This document shows, one piece after another, positions 39,822 through 53,207 of a DNA stretch of 64,000 bases. Below the pieces are notes generated by a model. It worked only from the letters and a program-made list of their open reading frames with translations, made no database searches and was not told the DNA's origin. Each line of letters starts with the position of its first letter. Position 1 is the first letter of the stretch. Source of the DNA: Climacium dendroides (taxonomy: Eukaryota; Streptophyta; Bryopsida; Hypnales; Climaciaceae); assembly GCA_950106755.1 (NCBI GenBank), contig OX467089.1, positions 250,501 through 314,500 on the forward strand, written 5' to 3'. The position numbers and the translations under genes were made by a program.

Positions 39822-39844
39822 AAACCAATATAATTTATTGGTTT
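39822..39844. other. Perfect 9-bp inverted repeat, 5-base loop
   Basis: AAACCAATA, TAATT loop, TATTGGTTT. It abuts the palindrome at 39806, giving 39 bp of back-to-back dyad symmetry. Confidence 0.9.
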
Positions 39845-40570
39845 GGTTTCTATTAAATACAGCATGATTTTTAGAGTCTCTTTTTTTGAAATCCATTTCA
39901 GTTGGAAAAGTGTGGGGAAGCAATAGGGTTCTCTTAATCTTCATTTTTCCATGAATCCTCATTATTTTGAACATTTGCAACTTGTGTGTCATGTGTTCCG
40001 ACATGCTTGCACGTCAAACCGATATAATTGATTGGTTTGGTTTCTATTAAATGCAGCATGATTTTTAGAGTCTCTTTTTTTTAAATCCATTTCACTTGGA
40101 AAAGTGTGGGGAAGCAATAGGGTTCTCTTAAACTTCATTTTTCCATGAATCCTCATTATTTTGAAGATTTGCAACTTCTGTGTTACGTTTTTGGACATGC
40201 TTGCATGTCAAACCGATATAATTTATTGGCTTGGTTTCTATTAAATACAGCATGATTTTTAGAGTCTCTTTTTTTTAAATCTATTTCACTTGGAAAAGTG
40301 TGGGGAAGCAATAGGGTTCTCTTAATCTTCATTTTTCCATGAATCCTCATCATTTTGAACATTTGCAACTTGTGTGTCATGTGTTCCGACATGCTTGCAT
40401 GTCAAACCGATATAATTGATTGGTTTGGTTTCTATTAAATACAGCATGATTTTTAGAGTCTCTTTTTTTTAAATCCATTTCACTTGGAAAAGTGTGGGGA
40501 AGCAATAGGGTTCTCTTAATCTTCATTTTTCCATGAATCCTCATTATTTTGAACATTTGCAACTTGTGTG

Positions 40571-41928
40571 TCATGTGTTCCGACATGCTTGCACGTCAAA
40601 CCGATATAATTGATTGGTTTGGTTTCTATTAAATACAGCATGATTTTTAGAGTCTCTTTTTTCTAAATCCATTTCACTTGGAAAAGTGTGGGGAAGCAAT
40701 AGGGTTCTCTTAAACTTCATTTTTCCATGAATCCTCATTATTTTGAAGATTTGCAACTTCTGTGTTACGTTTTTGGACATGCTTGCATGTCAAACCGATA
40801 TAATTTATTGGCTTGGTTTCTATTAAATACAGCATGATTTTTAGAGTCTCTTTTTTTGAAATCCATTTCACTTGGAAAAGTGTGGGGAAGCAATAGGGTT
40901 CTCTTAAACTTCATTTTTCCATGACTCCTCATTATTTTGAAGATTTGCAACTTCTGTGTTACGTTTTTGGACATGCTTGCATGTCAAACCAATATAATTT
41001 ATTGGCTTCGTTTCTATTAAATACAGCATGATTTTTAGAGTCTCTTTTTTTGAAATCCATTTCACTTGGAAAAGTGAGGGGAAGCAATAGGGTTCTCTTA
41101 ATCTTCATTTTTCCATGAATCCTCATTATTTTGAACATTTGCAACTTGTGTGTCATGTGTTCCGACATGCTTGCATGTCAAACCGATATAATTGATTGGT
41201 TTGGTTTCTATTAAATACAGCATGATTTTTAGAGTCTCTTTTTTTAAAATCCATTTCACTTGGAAAAGTGTGGGGAAGCAATAGGGTTCTCTTAAACTTC
41301 ATTTTTCCATGAATCCTCATTATTTTGAACATTTGCAACTTGTGTGTCATGTGTTCCGACATGCTTGCACGTCAAACCGATATAATTGATTGGTTTGGTT
41401 TCTATTAAATACAGCATGATTTTTAGAGTCTCTTTTTTCTAAATCCATTTCACTTGGAAAAGTGTGGGGAAGCAATAGGGTTCTCTTAAACTTCATTTTT
41501 CCATGAATCCTCATTATTTTGAAGATTTGCAACTTCTGTGTTACGTTTTTGGACATGCTTGCATGTCAAACCGATATAATTTATTGGCTTGGTTTCTATT
41601 AAATACAGCATGATTTTTAGAGTCTCTTTTTTTGAAATCCATTTCACTTGGAAAAGTGTGGGGAAGCAATAGGGTTCTCTTAAACTTCATTTTTCCATGA
41701 CTCCTCATTATTTTGAAGATTTGCAACTTCTGTGTTACGTTTTTGGACATGCTTGCATGTCAAACCAATATAATTTATTGGCTTGGTTTCTATTAAATAC
41801 AGCATGATTTTTAGAGTCTCTTTTTTTTAAATCCATTTCACTTGGAAAAGTGAGGGGAAGCAATAGGGTTCTCTTAATCTTCATTTTTCCATGAATCCTC
41901 ATTATTTTGAACATTTGCAACTTGTGTG
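40571..41928. repeat. Four-unit spaced duplication, offset 776 bp
   Basis: 40571-41152 matches 41347-41928. Both third units carry GTGAGGGGAAGC, also seen near 36420. Differences are GGCTTCG against GGCTTGG and TTTGAAATCC against TTTTAAATCC in that unit. Confidence 0.8.
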
Positions 41929-43092
41929 TCATGTGTTCCGACATGCTTGCACGTCAAACCGATATAATTGATTGGTTTGGTTTCTATTAAATGCAGCATG
42001 ATTTTTAGAGTCTCTTTTTTTTAAATCCATTTCACTTGGAAAAGTGTGGGGAAGCAATAGGGTTCTCTTAAACTTCATTTTTCCATGAATCCTCATTATT
42101 TTGAACATTTGCAACTTCTGTGTTACGTTTTTGGACATGCTTGCATGTCAAACCGATATAATTTATTGGCTTGGTTTCTATTAAATACTGCATGATTTTT
42201 AGAGTCTCTTTTTTTTAAATCTATTTCACTTGGAAAAGTGTGGGGAAGCAATAGGGTTCTCTTAAACTTCATTTTTCCATGACTCCTCATTATTTTGAAG
42301 ATTTGCAACTTCTGTGTTACGTTTTTGGACATGCTTGCACGTCAAACCGATATAATTGATTGGTTTGGTTTCTATTAAATACAGCATGATTTTTAGAGTC
42401 TCTTTTTTTTAAATCCATTTCACTTGGAAAAGTGTGGGGAAGCAATAGGGTTCTCTTAATCTTCTTTTTTCCATGAATCCTCATTATTTTGAACATTTGC
42501 AACTTGTGTGTCATGTGTTCCGACATGCTTGCACGTCAAACCGATATAATTGATTGGTTTGGTTTCTATTAAATACAGCATGATTTTTAGAGTCTCTTTT
42601 TTTTAAATCCATTTCACTTGGAAAAGTGTGGGGAAGCTATAGGGTTCTCTTAATCTTTATTTTTCCATGAATCCTCATTATTTTGAAGATTTGCAACTTC
42701 TGTGTTACGTTTTTGGACATGCTTGCACGTCAAACCGATATAATTGATTGGTTTGGTTTCTATTAAATACAGCATGATTTTTAGAGTCTCTTTTTTTTAA
42801 ATCCATTTCACTTGGAAAAGTGTGGGGAAGCTATAAGGTTCTCTTAATCTTCATTTTTCCATGAATCCTCATTATTTTGAACATTTGCAACTTGTGTGTC
42901 ATGTGTTCCGACATGCTTGCACGTCAAACCGATATAATTCATTGGTTTGGTTTCTATTAAATACAGCATGATTTTTAGAGTCTCTTTTTTCTAAATCCAT
43001 TTCACTTGGAAAAGTGTGGGGAAGCAATAGGGTTCTCTTAATCTTCATTTTTCCATGAATCCTCATTATTTTGAACATTTGCAACTTGTGTG

Positions 43093-43868
43093 TCATGTGT
43101 TCCGACATGCTTGCACGTCAAACCGATATAATTGATTGGTTTGGTTTCTATTAAATACAGCATGATTTTTAGAGTCTCTTTTTTCTAAATCCATTTCACT
43201 TGGAAAAGTGTGGGGAAGCAATAGGGTTCTCTTAATCTTCATTTTTCCATGAATCCTCATTATTTTGAACATTTGCAACTTGTGTGTCATATGTTCCGAC
43301 ATGCTTGCACGTCAAACCGATATAATTGATTGGTTTGGTTTCTATTAAATACAGCATGATTTCTAGAGTCTCTTTTTTTGAAATCCATTTCAGTTGGAAA
43401 AGTGTGGGGAAGCAATAGGGTTCTCTTAAACTTCATTTTTCCATGAATCCTCATTATTTTGAACATTTGCAACTTGTGTGTCATGTGTTCCGACATGCTT
43501 GCACGTCAAACCGATATAATTGATTGGTTTGGTTTCTATTAAATACAGCATGATTTTTAGAGTCTCTTTTTTCTAAATCCATTTCACTTGGAAAAGTGTG
43601 GGGAAGCAATAGGGTTCTCTTAATCTTCATTTTTCCATGAATCCTCATTATTTTGAACATTTGCAACTTGTGTGTCATATGTTCCGACATGCTTGCACGT
43701 CAAACCGATATAATTGATTGGTTTGGTTTCTATTAAATACAGCATGATTTCTAGAGTCTCTTTTTTTGAAATCCATTTCAGTTGGAAAAGTGTGGGGAAG
43801 CAATAGGGTTCTCTTAAACTTCATTTTTCCATGAATCCTCATTATTTTGAACATTTGCAACTTGTGTG
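43093..43868. repeat. Two-unit tandem duplication (388 bp)
   Basis: Units 43093-43480 and 43481-43868 look identical. The pair is a TTTTTTCTAAATCC unit followed by an ATTTCTAGAG / CAGTTGG unit. The pair is present once in the homologous place near 37855-38242. Confidence 0.88.
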
Positions 43869-44267
43869 TCATGTGTTCCGACATGCTTGCACGTCAAACC
43901 GATATAATTGATTGGTTTGGTTTCTATTAAATACAGCATGATTTTTAGAGTCTCTTTTTTCTAAATCCATTTCACTTGGAAAAGTGTGGGGAAGCAATAG
44001 GGTTCTCTTAAACTTCATTTTTCCATGAATCCTCATTATTTTGAAGATTTGCAACTTCTGTGTTACGTTTATGGACATGCTTGCATGTCAAACCGATATA
44101 ATTTATTGGCTTGGTTTCTATTAAATACAGCATGATTTTTAGAGTCTCTTTTTTTTAAATCCATTTCACTTGGAAAAGTGTGGGGAAGCAATAGGGTTCT
44201 CTTAAACTTCATTTTTCCATGAATCCTCATTATTTTGAAGATTTGCAACTTCTGTGTTACGTTTTTG

Positions 44268-44283
44268 GACATGCATGCATGTC
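44268..44283. other. 16-bp palindrome, copy 2
   Basis: Identical to the palindrome at 39806, 4462 bp (23 units) away. Confidence 0.92.
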
Positions 44284-44306
44284 AAACCAATATAATTTAT
44301 TGGTTT
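44284..44306. other. 9-bp inverted repeat next to palindrome, copy 2
   Basis: Same arms and loop as at 39822. Confidence 0.9.
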
Positions 44307-45431
44307 GGTTTCTATTAAATACAGCATGATTTTTAGAGTCTCTTTTTTTGAAATCCATTTCAGTTGGAAAAGTGTGGGGAAGCAATAGGGTTCTCTTAAT
44401 CTTCATTTTTCCATGAATCCTCATTATTTTGAACATTTGCAACTTGTGTGTCATGTGTTCCGACATGCTTGCACGTCAAACCGATATAATTGATTGGTTT
44501 GGTTTCTATTAAATGCAGCATGATTTTTAGAGTCTCTTTTTTTTAAATCCATTTCACTTGGAAAAGTGTGGGGAAGCAATAGGGTTCTCTTAAACTTCAT
44601 TTTTCCATGAATCCTCATTATTTTGAAGATTTGCAACTTCTGTGTTACGTTTTTGGACATGCTTGCATGTCAAACCGATATAATTTATTGGCTTGGTTTC
44701 TATTAAATACAGCATGATTTTTAGAGTCTCTTTTTTTTAAATCTATTTCACTTGGAAAAGTGTGGGGAAGCAATAGGGTTCTCTTAATCTTCATTTTTCC
44801 ATGAATCCTCATCATTTTGAACATTTGCAACTTGTGTGTCATGTGTTCCGACATGCTTGCATGTCAAACCGATATAATTGATTGGTTTGGTTTCTATTAA
44901 ATACAGCATGATTTTTAGAGTCTCTTTTTTTAAAATCCATTTCACTTGGAAAAGTGTGGGGAAGCAATAGGGTTCTCTTAATCTTCATTTTTCCATGAAT
45001 CCTCATTATTTTGAACATTTGCAACTTGTGTGTCATGTGTTCCGACATGCTTGCACGTCAAACCGATATAATTGATTGGTTTGGTTTCTATTAAATACAG
45101 CATGATTTTTAGAGTCTCTTTTTTCTAAATCCATTTCACTTGGAAAAGTGTGGGGAAGCAATAGGGTTCTCTTAAACTTCATTTTTCCATGAATCCTCAT
45201 TATTTTGAAGATTTGCAACTTCTGTGTTACGTTTATGGACATGCTTGCATGTCAAACCGATATAATTTATTGGCTTGGTTTCTATTAAATACAGCATGAT
45301 TTTTAGAGTCTCTTTTTTTTAAATCCATTTCACTTGGAAAAGTGTGGGGAAGCAATAGGGTTCTCTTAAACTTCATTTTTCCATGAATCCTCATTATTTT
45401 GAAGATTTGCAACTTCTGTGTTACGTTTTTG

Positions 45432-45447
45432 GACATGCATGCATGTC
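45432..45447. other. 16-bp palindrome, copy 3
   Basis: Identical to the palindrome at 44268, carried by the 1164-bp duplication. Confidence 0.92.
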
Positions 45448-45470
45448 AAACCAATATAATTTATTGGTTT
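45448..45470. other. 9-bp inverted repeat next to palindrome, copy 3
   Basis: Same arms and loop as at 39822. Confidence 0.9.
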
Positions 45471-47565
45471 GGTTTCTATTAAATACAGCATGATTTTTAG
45501 AGTCTCTTTTTTTGAAATCCATTTCAGTTGGAAAAGTGTGGGGAAGCAATAGGGTTCTCTTAATCTTCATTTTTCCATGAATCCTCATTATTTTGAACAT
45601 TTGCAACTTGTGTGTCATGTGTTCCGACATGCTTGCACGTCAAACCGATATAATTGATTGGTTTGGTTTCTATTAAATGCAGCATGATTTTTAGAGTCTC
45701 TTTTTTTTAAATCCATTTCACTTGGAAAAGTGTGGGGAAGCAATAGGGTTCTCTTAAACTTCATTTTTCCATGAATCCTCATTATTTTGAAGATTTGCAA
45801 CTTCTGTGTTACGTTTTTGGACATGCTTGCATGTCAAACCGATATAATTTATTGGCTTGGTTTCTATTAAATACAGCATGATTTTTAGAGTCTCTTTTTT
45901 TTAAATCTATTTCACTTGGAAAAGTGTGGGGAAGCAATAGGGTTCTCCTAATCTTCATTTTTCCATGAATCCTCATCATTTTGAACATTTGCAACTTGTG
46001 TGTCATGTGTTCCGACATGCTTGCATGTCAAACCGATATAATTGATTGGTTTGGTTTCTATTAAATACAGCATGATTTTTAGAGTCTCTTTTTTTAAAAT
46101 CCATTTCACTTGGAAAAGTGTGGGGAAGCAATAGGGTTCTCTTAATCTTCATTTTTCCATGAATCCTCATTATTTTGAACATTTGCAACTTGTGTGTCAT
46201 GTGTTCCGACATGCTTGCACGTCAAACCGATATAATTGATTGGTTTGGTTTCTATTAAATACAGCATGATTTTTAGAGTCTCTTTTTTCTAAATCCATTT
46301 CACTTGGAAAAGTGTGGGGAAGCAATAGGGTTCTCTTAAACTTCATTTTTCCATGAATCCTCATTATTTTGAAGATTTGCAACTTCTGTGTTACGTTTTT
46401 GGACATGCTTGCATGTCAAACCGATATAATTTATTGGCTTGGTTTCTATTAAATACAGCATGATTTTTAGAGTCTCTTTTTTTGAAATCCATTTCACTTG
46501 GAAAAGTGTGGGGAAGCAATAGGGTTCTCTTAAACTTCATTTTTCCATGAATCCTCATTATTTTGAAGATTTGCAACTTCTGTGTTACGTTTTTGGACAT
46601 GCTTGCATGTCAAACCGATATAATTTATTGGCTTGGTTTCTATTAAATACAGCATGATTTTTAGAGTCTCTTTTTTTTAAATCTATTTCACTTGGAAAAG
46701 TGTGGCGAAGCAATAGGGTTCTCTTAATCTTCATTTTTCCATGAATCCTCATTATTTTGAACATTTGCAACTTGTGTGTCATGTGTTCCGACATGCTTGC
46801 ATGTCAAACCGATATAATTGATTGGTTTGGTTTCTATTAAATACAGCATGATTTTTAGAGTCTCTTTTTTTAAAATCCATTTCACTTGGAAAAGTGTGGG
46901 GAAGCAATAGGGTTCTCTTAAACTTCATTTTTCCATGAATTCTCATTATTTTGAAGATTTGCAACTTCTGGGTTACGTTTTTGGACATGCTTGCATGTCA
47001 AACCGATATAATTTATTAGCTTGGTTTCTATTAAATACAGCATGATTTTTAGAGTCTCTTTTTTTGAAATCCATTTCACTTGGAAAAGTGTGGGGAAGCA
47101 ATAGGGTTCTCTTAATCTTCATTTTTCCATGAATGCTCATTATTTTGAACATTTGCAACTTCTGTGTTACGTTTTTGGACATGCTTGCACGTCAAACCGA
47201 TATAATTGATTGGTTTGGTTTCTATTAAATACAGCATGATTTTTAGAGTCTCTTTTTTTAAAATCCATTTCACTTGGAAAAGTGTGGGGAAGCAATAGGG
47301 TTCTCTTAAACTTCATTTTTCCATGAATCCTCATTATTTTGAAGATTTGCAACTTCTGGGTTACGTTTTTGGACATGCTTGCATGTCAAACCGATATAAT
47401 TTATTGGCTTGGTTTCTATTAAATACAGCATGATTTTTAGAGTCTCTTTTTTTGAAATCCATTTCACTTGGAAAAGTGTGGGGAAGCAATAGGGTTCTCT
47501 TAAACTTCATTTTTCCATGAATCCTCATTATTTTGAAGATTTGCAACTTCTGTGTTACGTTTTTG

Positions 47566-47782
47566 GACATGCTTGCACGTCAAACCGATATAATTTATTG
47601 GCTTGGTTTCTATTAAATACAGCATGATTTTTAGATTCTCTTTTTTCTAAATCCATTCCACTTGGAAAAGTGTGGGGAAGCAATAGGTTTGTCTTAAACT
47701 TCATTTTCCCACAAACCCCCTTTATTTTTAACATTTGCAACTTCTGTATTACGTTTTTGGACATGCTCGCACGTCAAATCGA
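47566..47782. repeat. Divergent monomer class, copy 1
   Basis: From about 47632 the unit departs clearly from all neighbours: TTAGATTCTC, CCATTCCACTTGG, AATAGGTTTGTCTTAAAC, TTTTCCCACAAACCCCC, TTTATTTTTAACATTTGC and CTGTATTACG. It continues into the next unit as GCTCGCACGTCAAATCG. The length is still 194 bp. It may be an older lineage or an import from another array. Confidence 0.88.
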
Positions 47783-48923
47783 TATAATTGATTGGTTTGG
47801 TTTCTATTAAATACAGCATGATTTTTAGAGTCTCTTTTTTTTAAATCCATTTCACTTGGAAAAGTGTGGGGAAGCAATAGGGTTCTCTTAAACTTCATTT
47901 TTCCATGAATCCTCATTATTTTTAAGATTTGCAACTTCTGTGTTACGTTTTTGGACATGCTTGCATGTCAAATCGATATAATTTATTGGCTTGGTTTCTA
48001 TTAAATACAGCATGATTTTTAGAGTCTCTTTTTTTGAAATCCATTTCACTTGGAAAAGTGTGGGGAAGCAATAGGGTTCTCTTAATCTTCATTTTTCCAT
48101 GAATCCTCATTATTTTGAACATTTGCAACTTGTGTGTCATGTGTTCCGACATGCTTGCACGTTAAACCGATATAATTGATTGGTTTGGTTTCTATTAAAT
48201 ACAGCATGATTTTTAGAGTCTCTTTTTCCTAAATCCATTTCACTTGGAAAAGTGTGGGGAAGCAATAGGGTTCTCTTAATCTTCATTTTTCCATGAATCC
48301 TCATTATTTTGAACATTTGCAACTTGTGTGTCATATGTTCCGACATGCTTGCACGTCAAACCGATATAATTGATTGGTTTGGTTTCTATTAAATACAGCA
48401 TGATTTCTAGAGTCTCTTTTTTTGAAATCCATTTCAGTTGGAAAAGTGTGGGGAAGCAATAGGGTTCTCTTAAACTTCATTTTTCCATGAATCCTCATTA
48501 TTTTGAACATTTGCAACTTGTGTGTCATGTGTTCCGACATGCTTGCACGTCAAACCGATATAATTGATTGGTTTGGTTTCTATTAAATACAGCATGATTT
48601 TTAGAGTCTCTTTTTTCTAAATCCATTTCACTTGGAAAAGTGTGGGGAAGCAATAGGGTTCTCTTAAACTTCATTTTTCCATGAATCCTCATTATTTTGA
48701 AGATTTGCAACTTCTGTGTTACGTTTATGGACATGCTTGCATGTCAAACCGATATAATTTATTGGCTTGGTTTCTATTAAATACAGCATGATTTTTAGAG
48801 TCTCTTTTTTTTAAATCCATTTCACTTGGAAAACTGTGGGGAAGCAATAGGGTTCTCTTAAACTTCATTTTTCCATGAATCCTCATTATTTTGAAGATTT
48901 GCAACTTCTGTGTTACGTTTTTG

Positions 48924-48939
48924 GACATGCATGCATGTC
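48924..48939. other. 16-bp palindrome, copy 4
   Basis: GACATGCATGCATGTC. Here the following sequence is CCAATATAATTGATTGG, so the neighbouring stem has eight rather than nine pairs. Confidence 0.9.
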
Positions 48940-49311
48940 AAACCAATATAATTGATTGGTTTGGTTTCTATTAAATACAGCATGATTTTTAGAGTCTCTT
49001 TTTTTTAAATCCATTTCACTTGGAAAAGTGTGGGGAAGCAATAGGGTTCTCTTAAACTTCATTTTTCCATGAATCCTCATTATTTTGAAGATTTGCAACT
49101 TCTGTGTTACGTTTTTGGACATGCTTGCATGTCAAACCGATATAATTGATTGGTTTGGTTTCTATTAAATACAGCATGATTTTTAGAGTCTCTTTTTTTG
49201 AAATCCATTTCACTTGGAAAAGTGTGGGGAAGCAATAGGGTTCTCTTAAACTTCATTTTTCCATGAATCCTCATTATTTTGAAGATTTGCAACTTCTGTG
49301 TTACGTTTTTG

Positions 49312-49528
49312 GACATGCTTGCACGTCAAACCGATATAATTTATTGGCTTGGTTTCTATTAAATACAGCATGATTTTTAGATTCTCTTTTTTCTAAATCC
49401 ATTCCACTTGGAAAAGTGTGGGGAAGCAATAGGTTTGTCTTAAACTTCATTTTCCCACAAACCCCCTTTATTTTTAACATTTGCATCTTCTGTATTACGT
49501 TTTTGGACATGCTCGCACGTCAAATCGA
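49312..49528. repeat. Divergent monomer class, copy 2
   Basis: Same variant set as at 47566, 1746 bp (9 units) away, with one private change (TTGCATCTTC). Confidence 0.88.
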
Positions 49529-49893
49529 TATAATTGATTGGTTTGGTTTCTATTAAATACAGCATGATTTTTAGAGTCTCTTTTTTTTAAATCCATTTCA
49601 CTTGGAAAAGTGTGGGGAAGCAATAGGGTTCTCTTAAACTTCATTTTTCCATGAATCCTCATTATTTTTAAGATTTGCAACTTCTGTGTTACGTTTTTGG
49701 ACATGCTTGCATGTCAAACCGATATAATTCATTGGCTTGGTTTCTATTAAATACAGCATGATTTTTAGAGTCTCTTTTTTTTAAATCCATTTCACTTGGA
49801 AAAGTGTGGGGAAGCAATAGGGTTCTCTTAAACTTCATTTTTCCATGAATCCTCATTATTTTGAAGATTTGCAACTTCTGTGTTACGTTTTTG

Positions 49894-50110
49894 GACATGC
49901 TTGCACGTCAAACCGATATAATTTATTGGCTTGGTTTCTATTAAATACAGCATGATTTTTAGATTCTCTTTTTTCTAAATCCATTCCACTTGGAAAAGTG
50001 TGGGGAAGCAATAGGTTTGTCTTAAACTTCATTTTCCCACAAACCCCCTTTATTTTTAACATTTGCAACTTCTGTATTACGTTTTTGGACATGCTCGCAC
50101 GTCAAATCGA
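49894..50110. repeat. Divergent monomer class, copy 3
   Basis: Same variant set, 582 bp (3 units) after copy 2, with the usual TTGCAACTTC. Confidence 0.88.
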
Positions 50111-50669
50111 TATAATTGATTGGTTTGGTTTCTATTAAATACAGCATGATTTTTAGAGTCTCTTTTTTTTAAATCCATTTCACTTGGAAAAGTGTGGGGA
50201 AGCAATAGGGTTCTCTTAAACTTCATTTTTCCATGAATCCTCATTATTTTTAAGATTTGCAACTTCTGTGTCATATGTTCCGACATGCTTGCACGTCAAA
50301 CCGATATAATTGATTGGTTTGGTTTCTATTAAATACAGCATGATTTCTAGAGTCTCTTTTTTTGAAATCCATTTCAGTTGGAAAAGTGTGGGGAAGCAAT
50401 AGGGTTCTCTTAAACTTCATTTTTCCATGAATCCTCATTATTTTGAAGATTTGCAACTTCTGTGTTACGTTTTTGGACATGCTTGCATGTCAAACCGATA
50501 TAATTTATTGGCTTGGTTTCTATTAAATACAGCATGATTTTTAGAGTCTCTTTTTTTTAAATCCATTTCACTTGGAAAAGTGTGGGGAAGCAATAGGGTT
50601 CTCTTAAACTTCATTTTTCCATGAATCCTCATTATTTTGAAGATTTGCAACTTCTGTGTTACGTTTTTG

Positions 50670-50685
50670 GACATGCATGCATGTC
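50670..50685. other. 16-bp palindrome, copy 5
   Basis: GACATGCATGCATGTC. The following arm ends in TATTGGCTT, so the neighbouring hairpin stem is interrupted. Confidence 0.9.
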
Positions 50686-53191
50686 AAACCAATATAATTT
50701 ATTGGCTTGGTTTCTATTAAATACAGCATGATTTTTAGAGTCTCTTTTTTTGAAATCCATTTCACTTGGAAAAGTGTGGGGAAGCAATAGGGTTCTCTTA
50801 ATCTTCATTTTTCCATGAATCCTCATTATTTTGAACATTTGCAACTTGTGTGTCATGTGTTCCGACATGCTTGCACGTCAAACCGATATAATTGATTGGT
50901 TTGGTTTCTATTAAATGCAGCATGATTTTTAGAGTCTCTTTTTTTTAAATCCATTTCACTTGGAAAAGTGTGGGGAAGCAATAGGGTTCTCTTAAACTTC
51001 ATTTTTCGATGAATCCTCATTATTTTGAAGATTTGCAACTTCTGTGTTACGTTTATGGACATGCTTGCATGTCAATCCGATATAATTTATTGGCTTGGTT
51101 TCTATTAAATACAGCATGATTTTTAGAGTCTCTTTTTTTTAAATCCATTTCACTTGGAAAAGTGTGGGGAAGCAATAGGGTTCTCTTAATCTTCATTTTT
51201 CCATGAATCCTCATTATTTTGAACATTTGCAACTTGTGTGTCATGTGTTCCGACATGCTTGCATGTCAAACCGATATAATTGATTGGTTTGGTTTCTATT
51301 AAATACAGCATGATTTTTAGAGTCTCTTTTTTTAAAATCCATTTCACTTGGAAAAGTGTGGGGAAGCAATAGGGTTCTCTTAAACTTCATTTTTCCATGA
51401 ATCCTCATTATTTTGAAGATTTGCAACTTCTGGGTTACGTTTTTGGACATGCTTGCATGTCAAACCGATATAATTTATTGGCTTGGTTTCTATTAAATAC
51501 AGCATGATTTTTAGAGTCTCTTTTTTTGAAATCCATTTTACTTGGAAAAGTGTGGGGAAGCAATAGGGTTCTCTTAAACTTCATTTTTCCATGAATCCTC
51601 ATTATTTTGAAGATTTGCAACTTCTGTGTTACGTTTTTGGACATGCTTGCACGTCAAACCGATATAATTTATTGGCTTGGTTTCTATTAAATACAGCATG
51701 ATTTTTAGAGTCTCTTTTTTTTAAATCTATTTCACTTGGAAAAGTGTGGCGAAGCAATAGGGTTCTCTTAAACTTCATTTTTCCATGAATCCTCATTATT
51801 TTGAAGATTTGCAACTTCTGTGTTACGTTTTTGGACATGCTTGCACGTCAAACCGATATAATTTATAGGCTTGGTTTCTATTAAATACAGCATGATTTTT
51901 AGAGTCTCTTTTTTTTAAATCTATTTCACTTGGAAAAGTGTGGCGAAGCAATAGGGTTCTCTTAAACTTCATTTTTCCATGACTCCTCATTATTTTGAAG
52001 ATTTGCAACTTCTGTGTTACAATTTTGGACATGCTTGCACGTCAAACCAATATAATTTATTGGCTTGGTTTCTATTAAATACAGCATGATTTTTAGAGTC
52101 TCTTTTTTTTAAATCTATTTCACTTGGAAAAGTGTGGCGAAGCAATAGGGTTCTCTTAAACTTCATTTTTCCATGAATCCTCATTATTTTGAAGATTTCC
52201 AACTTCTGTGTTACGTTTTTGGACATGCTTGCACGTCAAACCGATATAATTTATAGGCTTGGTTTCTATTAAATACAGCATGATTTTTAGAGTCTCTTTT
52301 TTTTAAATCCATTTCACTTGGAAAAGTGTGGGGAAGCAATAGGGTTCTCTTAATCTTCATTTTTCCATGAATCCTCATTATTTTGAACATTTGCAACTTG
52401 TGTGTCATGTGTTCCGACATGCTTGCACGTCAAACCGATATAATTGATTGGTTTGGTTTCTATTAAATACAGCATGATTTTTAGAGTCTCTTTTTTCTAA
52501 ATCCATTTCACTTGGAAAAGTGTGGGGAAGCAATAGGGTTCTCTTAATCTTCATTTTTCCATGAATGCTCATTATTTTGAACATTTGCAACTTGTGTGTC
52601 ATATGTTCCGACATGGTTGCACGTCAAACCGATATAATTGATTGGTTTGGTTTCTATTAAATACAGCATGATTTCTAGAGTCTCTTTTTTTGAAATCCAT
52701 TTCAGTTGGAAAAGTGTGGGGAAGCAATAGGGTTCTCTTAAACTTCATTTTTCCATGAATCCTCATTATTTTGAACATTTGCAACTTGTGTGTCATGTGT
52801 TCCGACATGCTTGCACGTCAAACCGATATAATTGGTTGGTTTGGTTTCTATTAAATACAGCATGATTTTTAGAGTCTCTTTTTTCTAAATCCATTTCACT
52901 TGGAAAAGTGTGGGGAAGCAATAGGGTTCTCTTAAACTTCATTTTTCCATGAATCCTCATTATTTTGAAGATTTGCAACTTCTGTGTTACGTTTATGGAC
53001 ATGCTTGCATGTCAAACCGATATAATTTATTGGCTTGGTTTCTATTAAATACAGCATGATTTTTAGAGTCTCTTTTTTTGAAATCCATTTCACTTGGAAA
53101 AGTGTGGGGAAGCAATAGGGTTCTCTTAAACTTCATTTTTCCATGAATCCTCATTATTTTGAAGATTTGCAACTTCTGTGTTACGTTTTTG

Positions 53192-53207
53192 GACATGCAT
53201 GCATGTC
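53192..53207. other. 16-bp palindrome, copy 6
   Basis: GACATGCATGCATGTC, exactly 2522 bp after copy 5 and part of the 13-unit duplication. Confidence 0.9.

Larger units (their letters stand above)
43869..46196. repeat. Six-unit tandem duplication (1164 bp)
   Basis: 43869-45032 is repeated as 45033-46196. Both contain, in order, the CGTTTATGGAC unit, the GACATGCATGCATGTC unit, an AAATGCAGCATG unit and a CCTCATCATTTTG unit. One difference is TTCTCCTAATC near 45945 against TTCTCTTAATC. A related six-unit run is at 39407-40570. Confidence 0.9.
36303..46390. repeat. Long higher-order repeat, 27-29 units, two copies
   Basis: 36303-36900 matches 41735-42332 at 5432 bp (28 units). 37290-38240 matches 42528-43480 at 5238 bp (27 units). 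38243-38640 and 39407-40764 match 43869-44266 and 45033-46390 at 5626 bp (29 units). The offset changes come from one extra unit in the first copy (about 37079-37272) and a duplicated pair in the second (43481-43868). Shared markers are GTGAGGGGAAGC, ATTTCTAGAG with CAGTTGG, CGTTTATGGAC, GACATGCATGCATGTC and CCTCATCATTTTG. Substitutions separate the copies, so they are older than the duplication at 16323. Confidence 0.87.
49301..50270. repeat. Three-unit duplication (582 bp) carrying the divergent unit
   Basis: The divergent unit at 49301 and its right neighbour (ending TTATTTTTAAGATTTGC) recur at 49883-50270. The second copy leaves the pattern at its right end, where the junction becomes TCATATGTTCCGACATGC. 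Confidence 0.82.
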
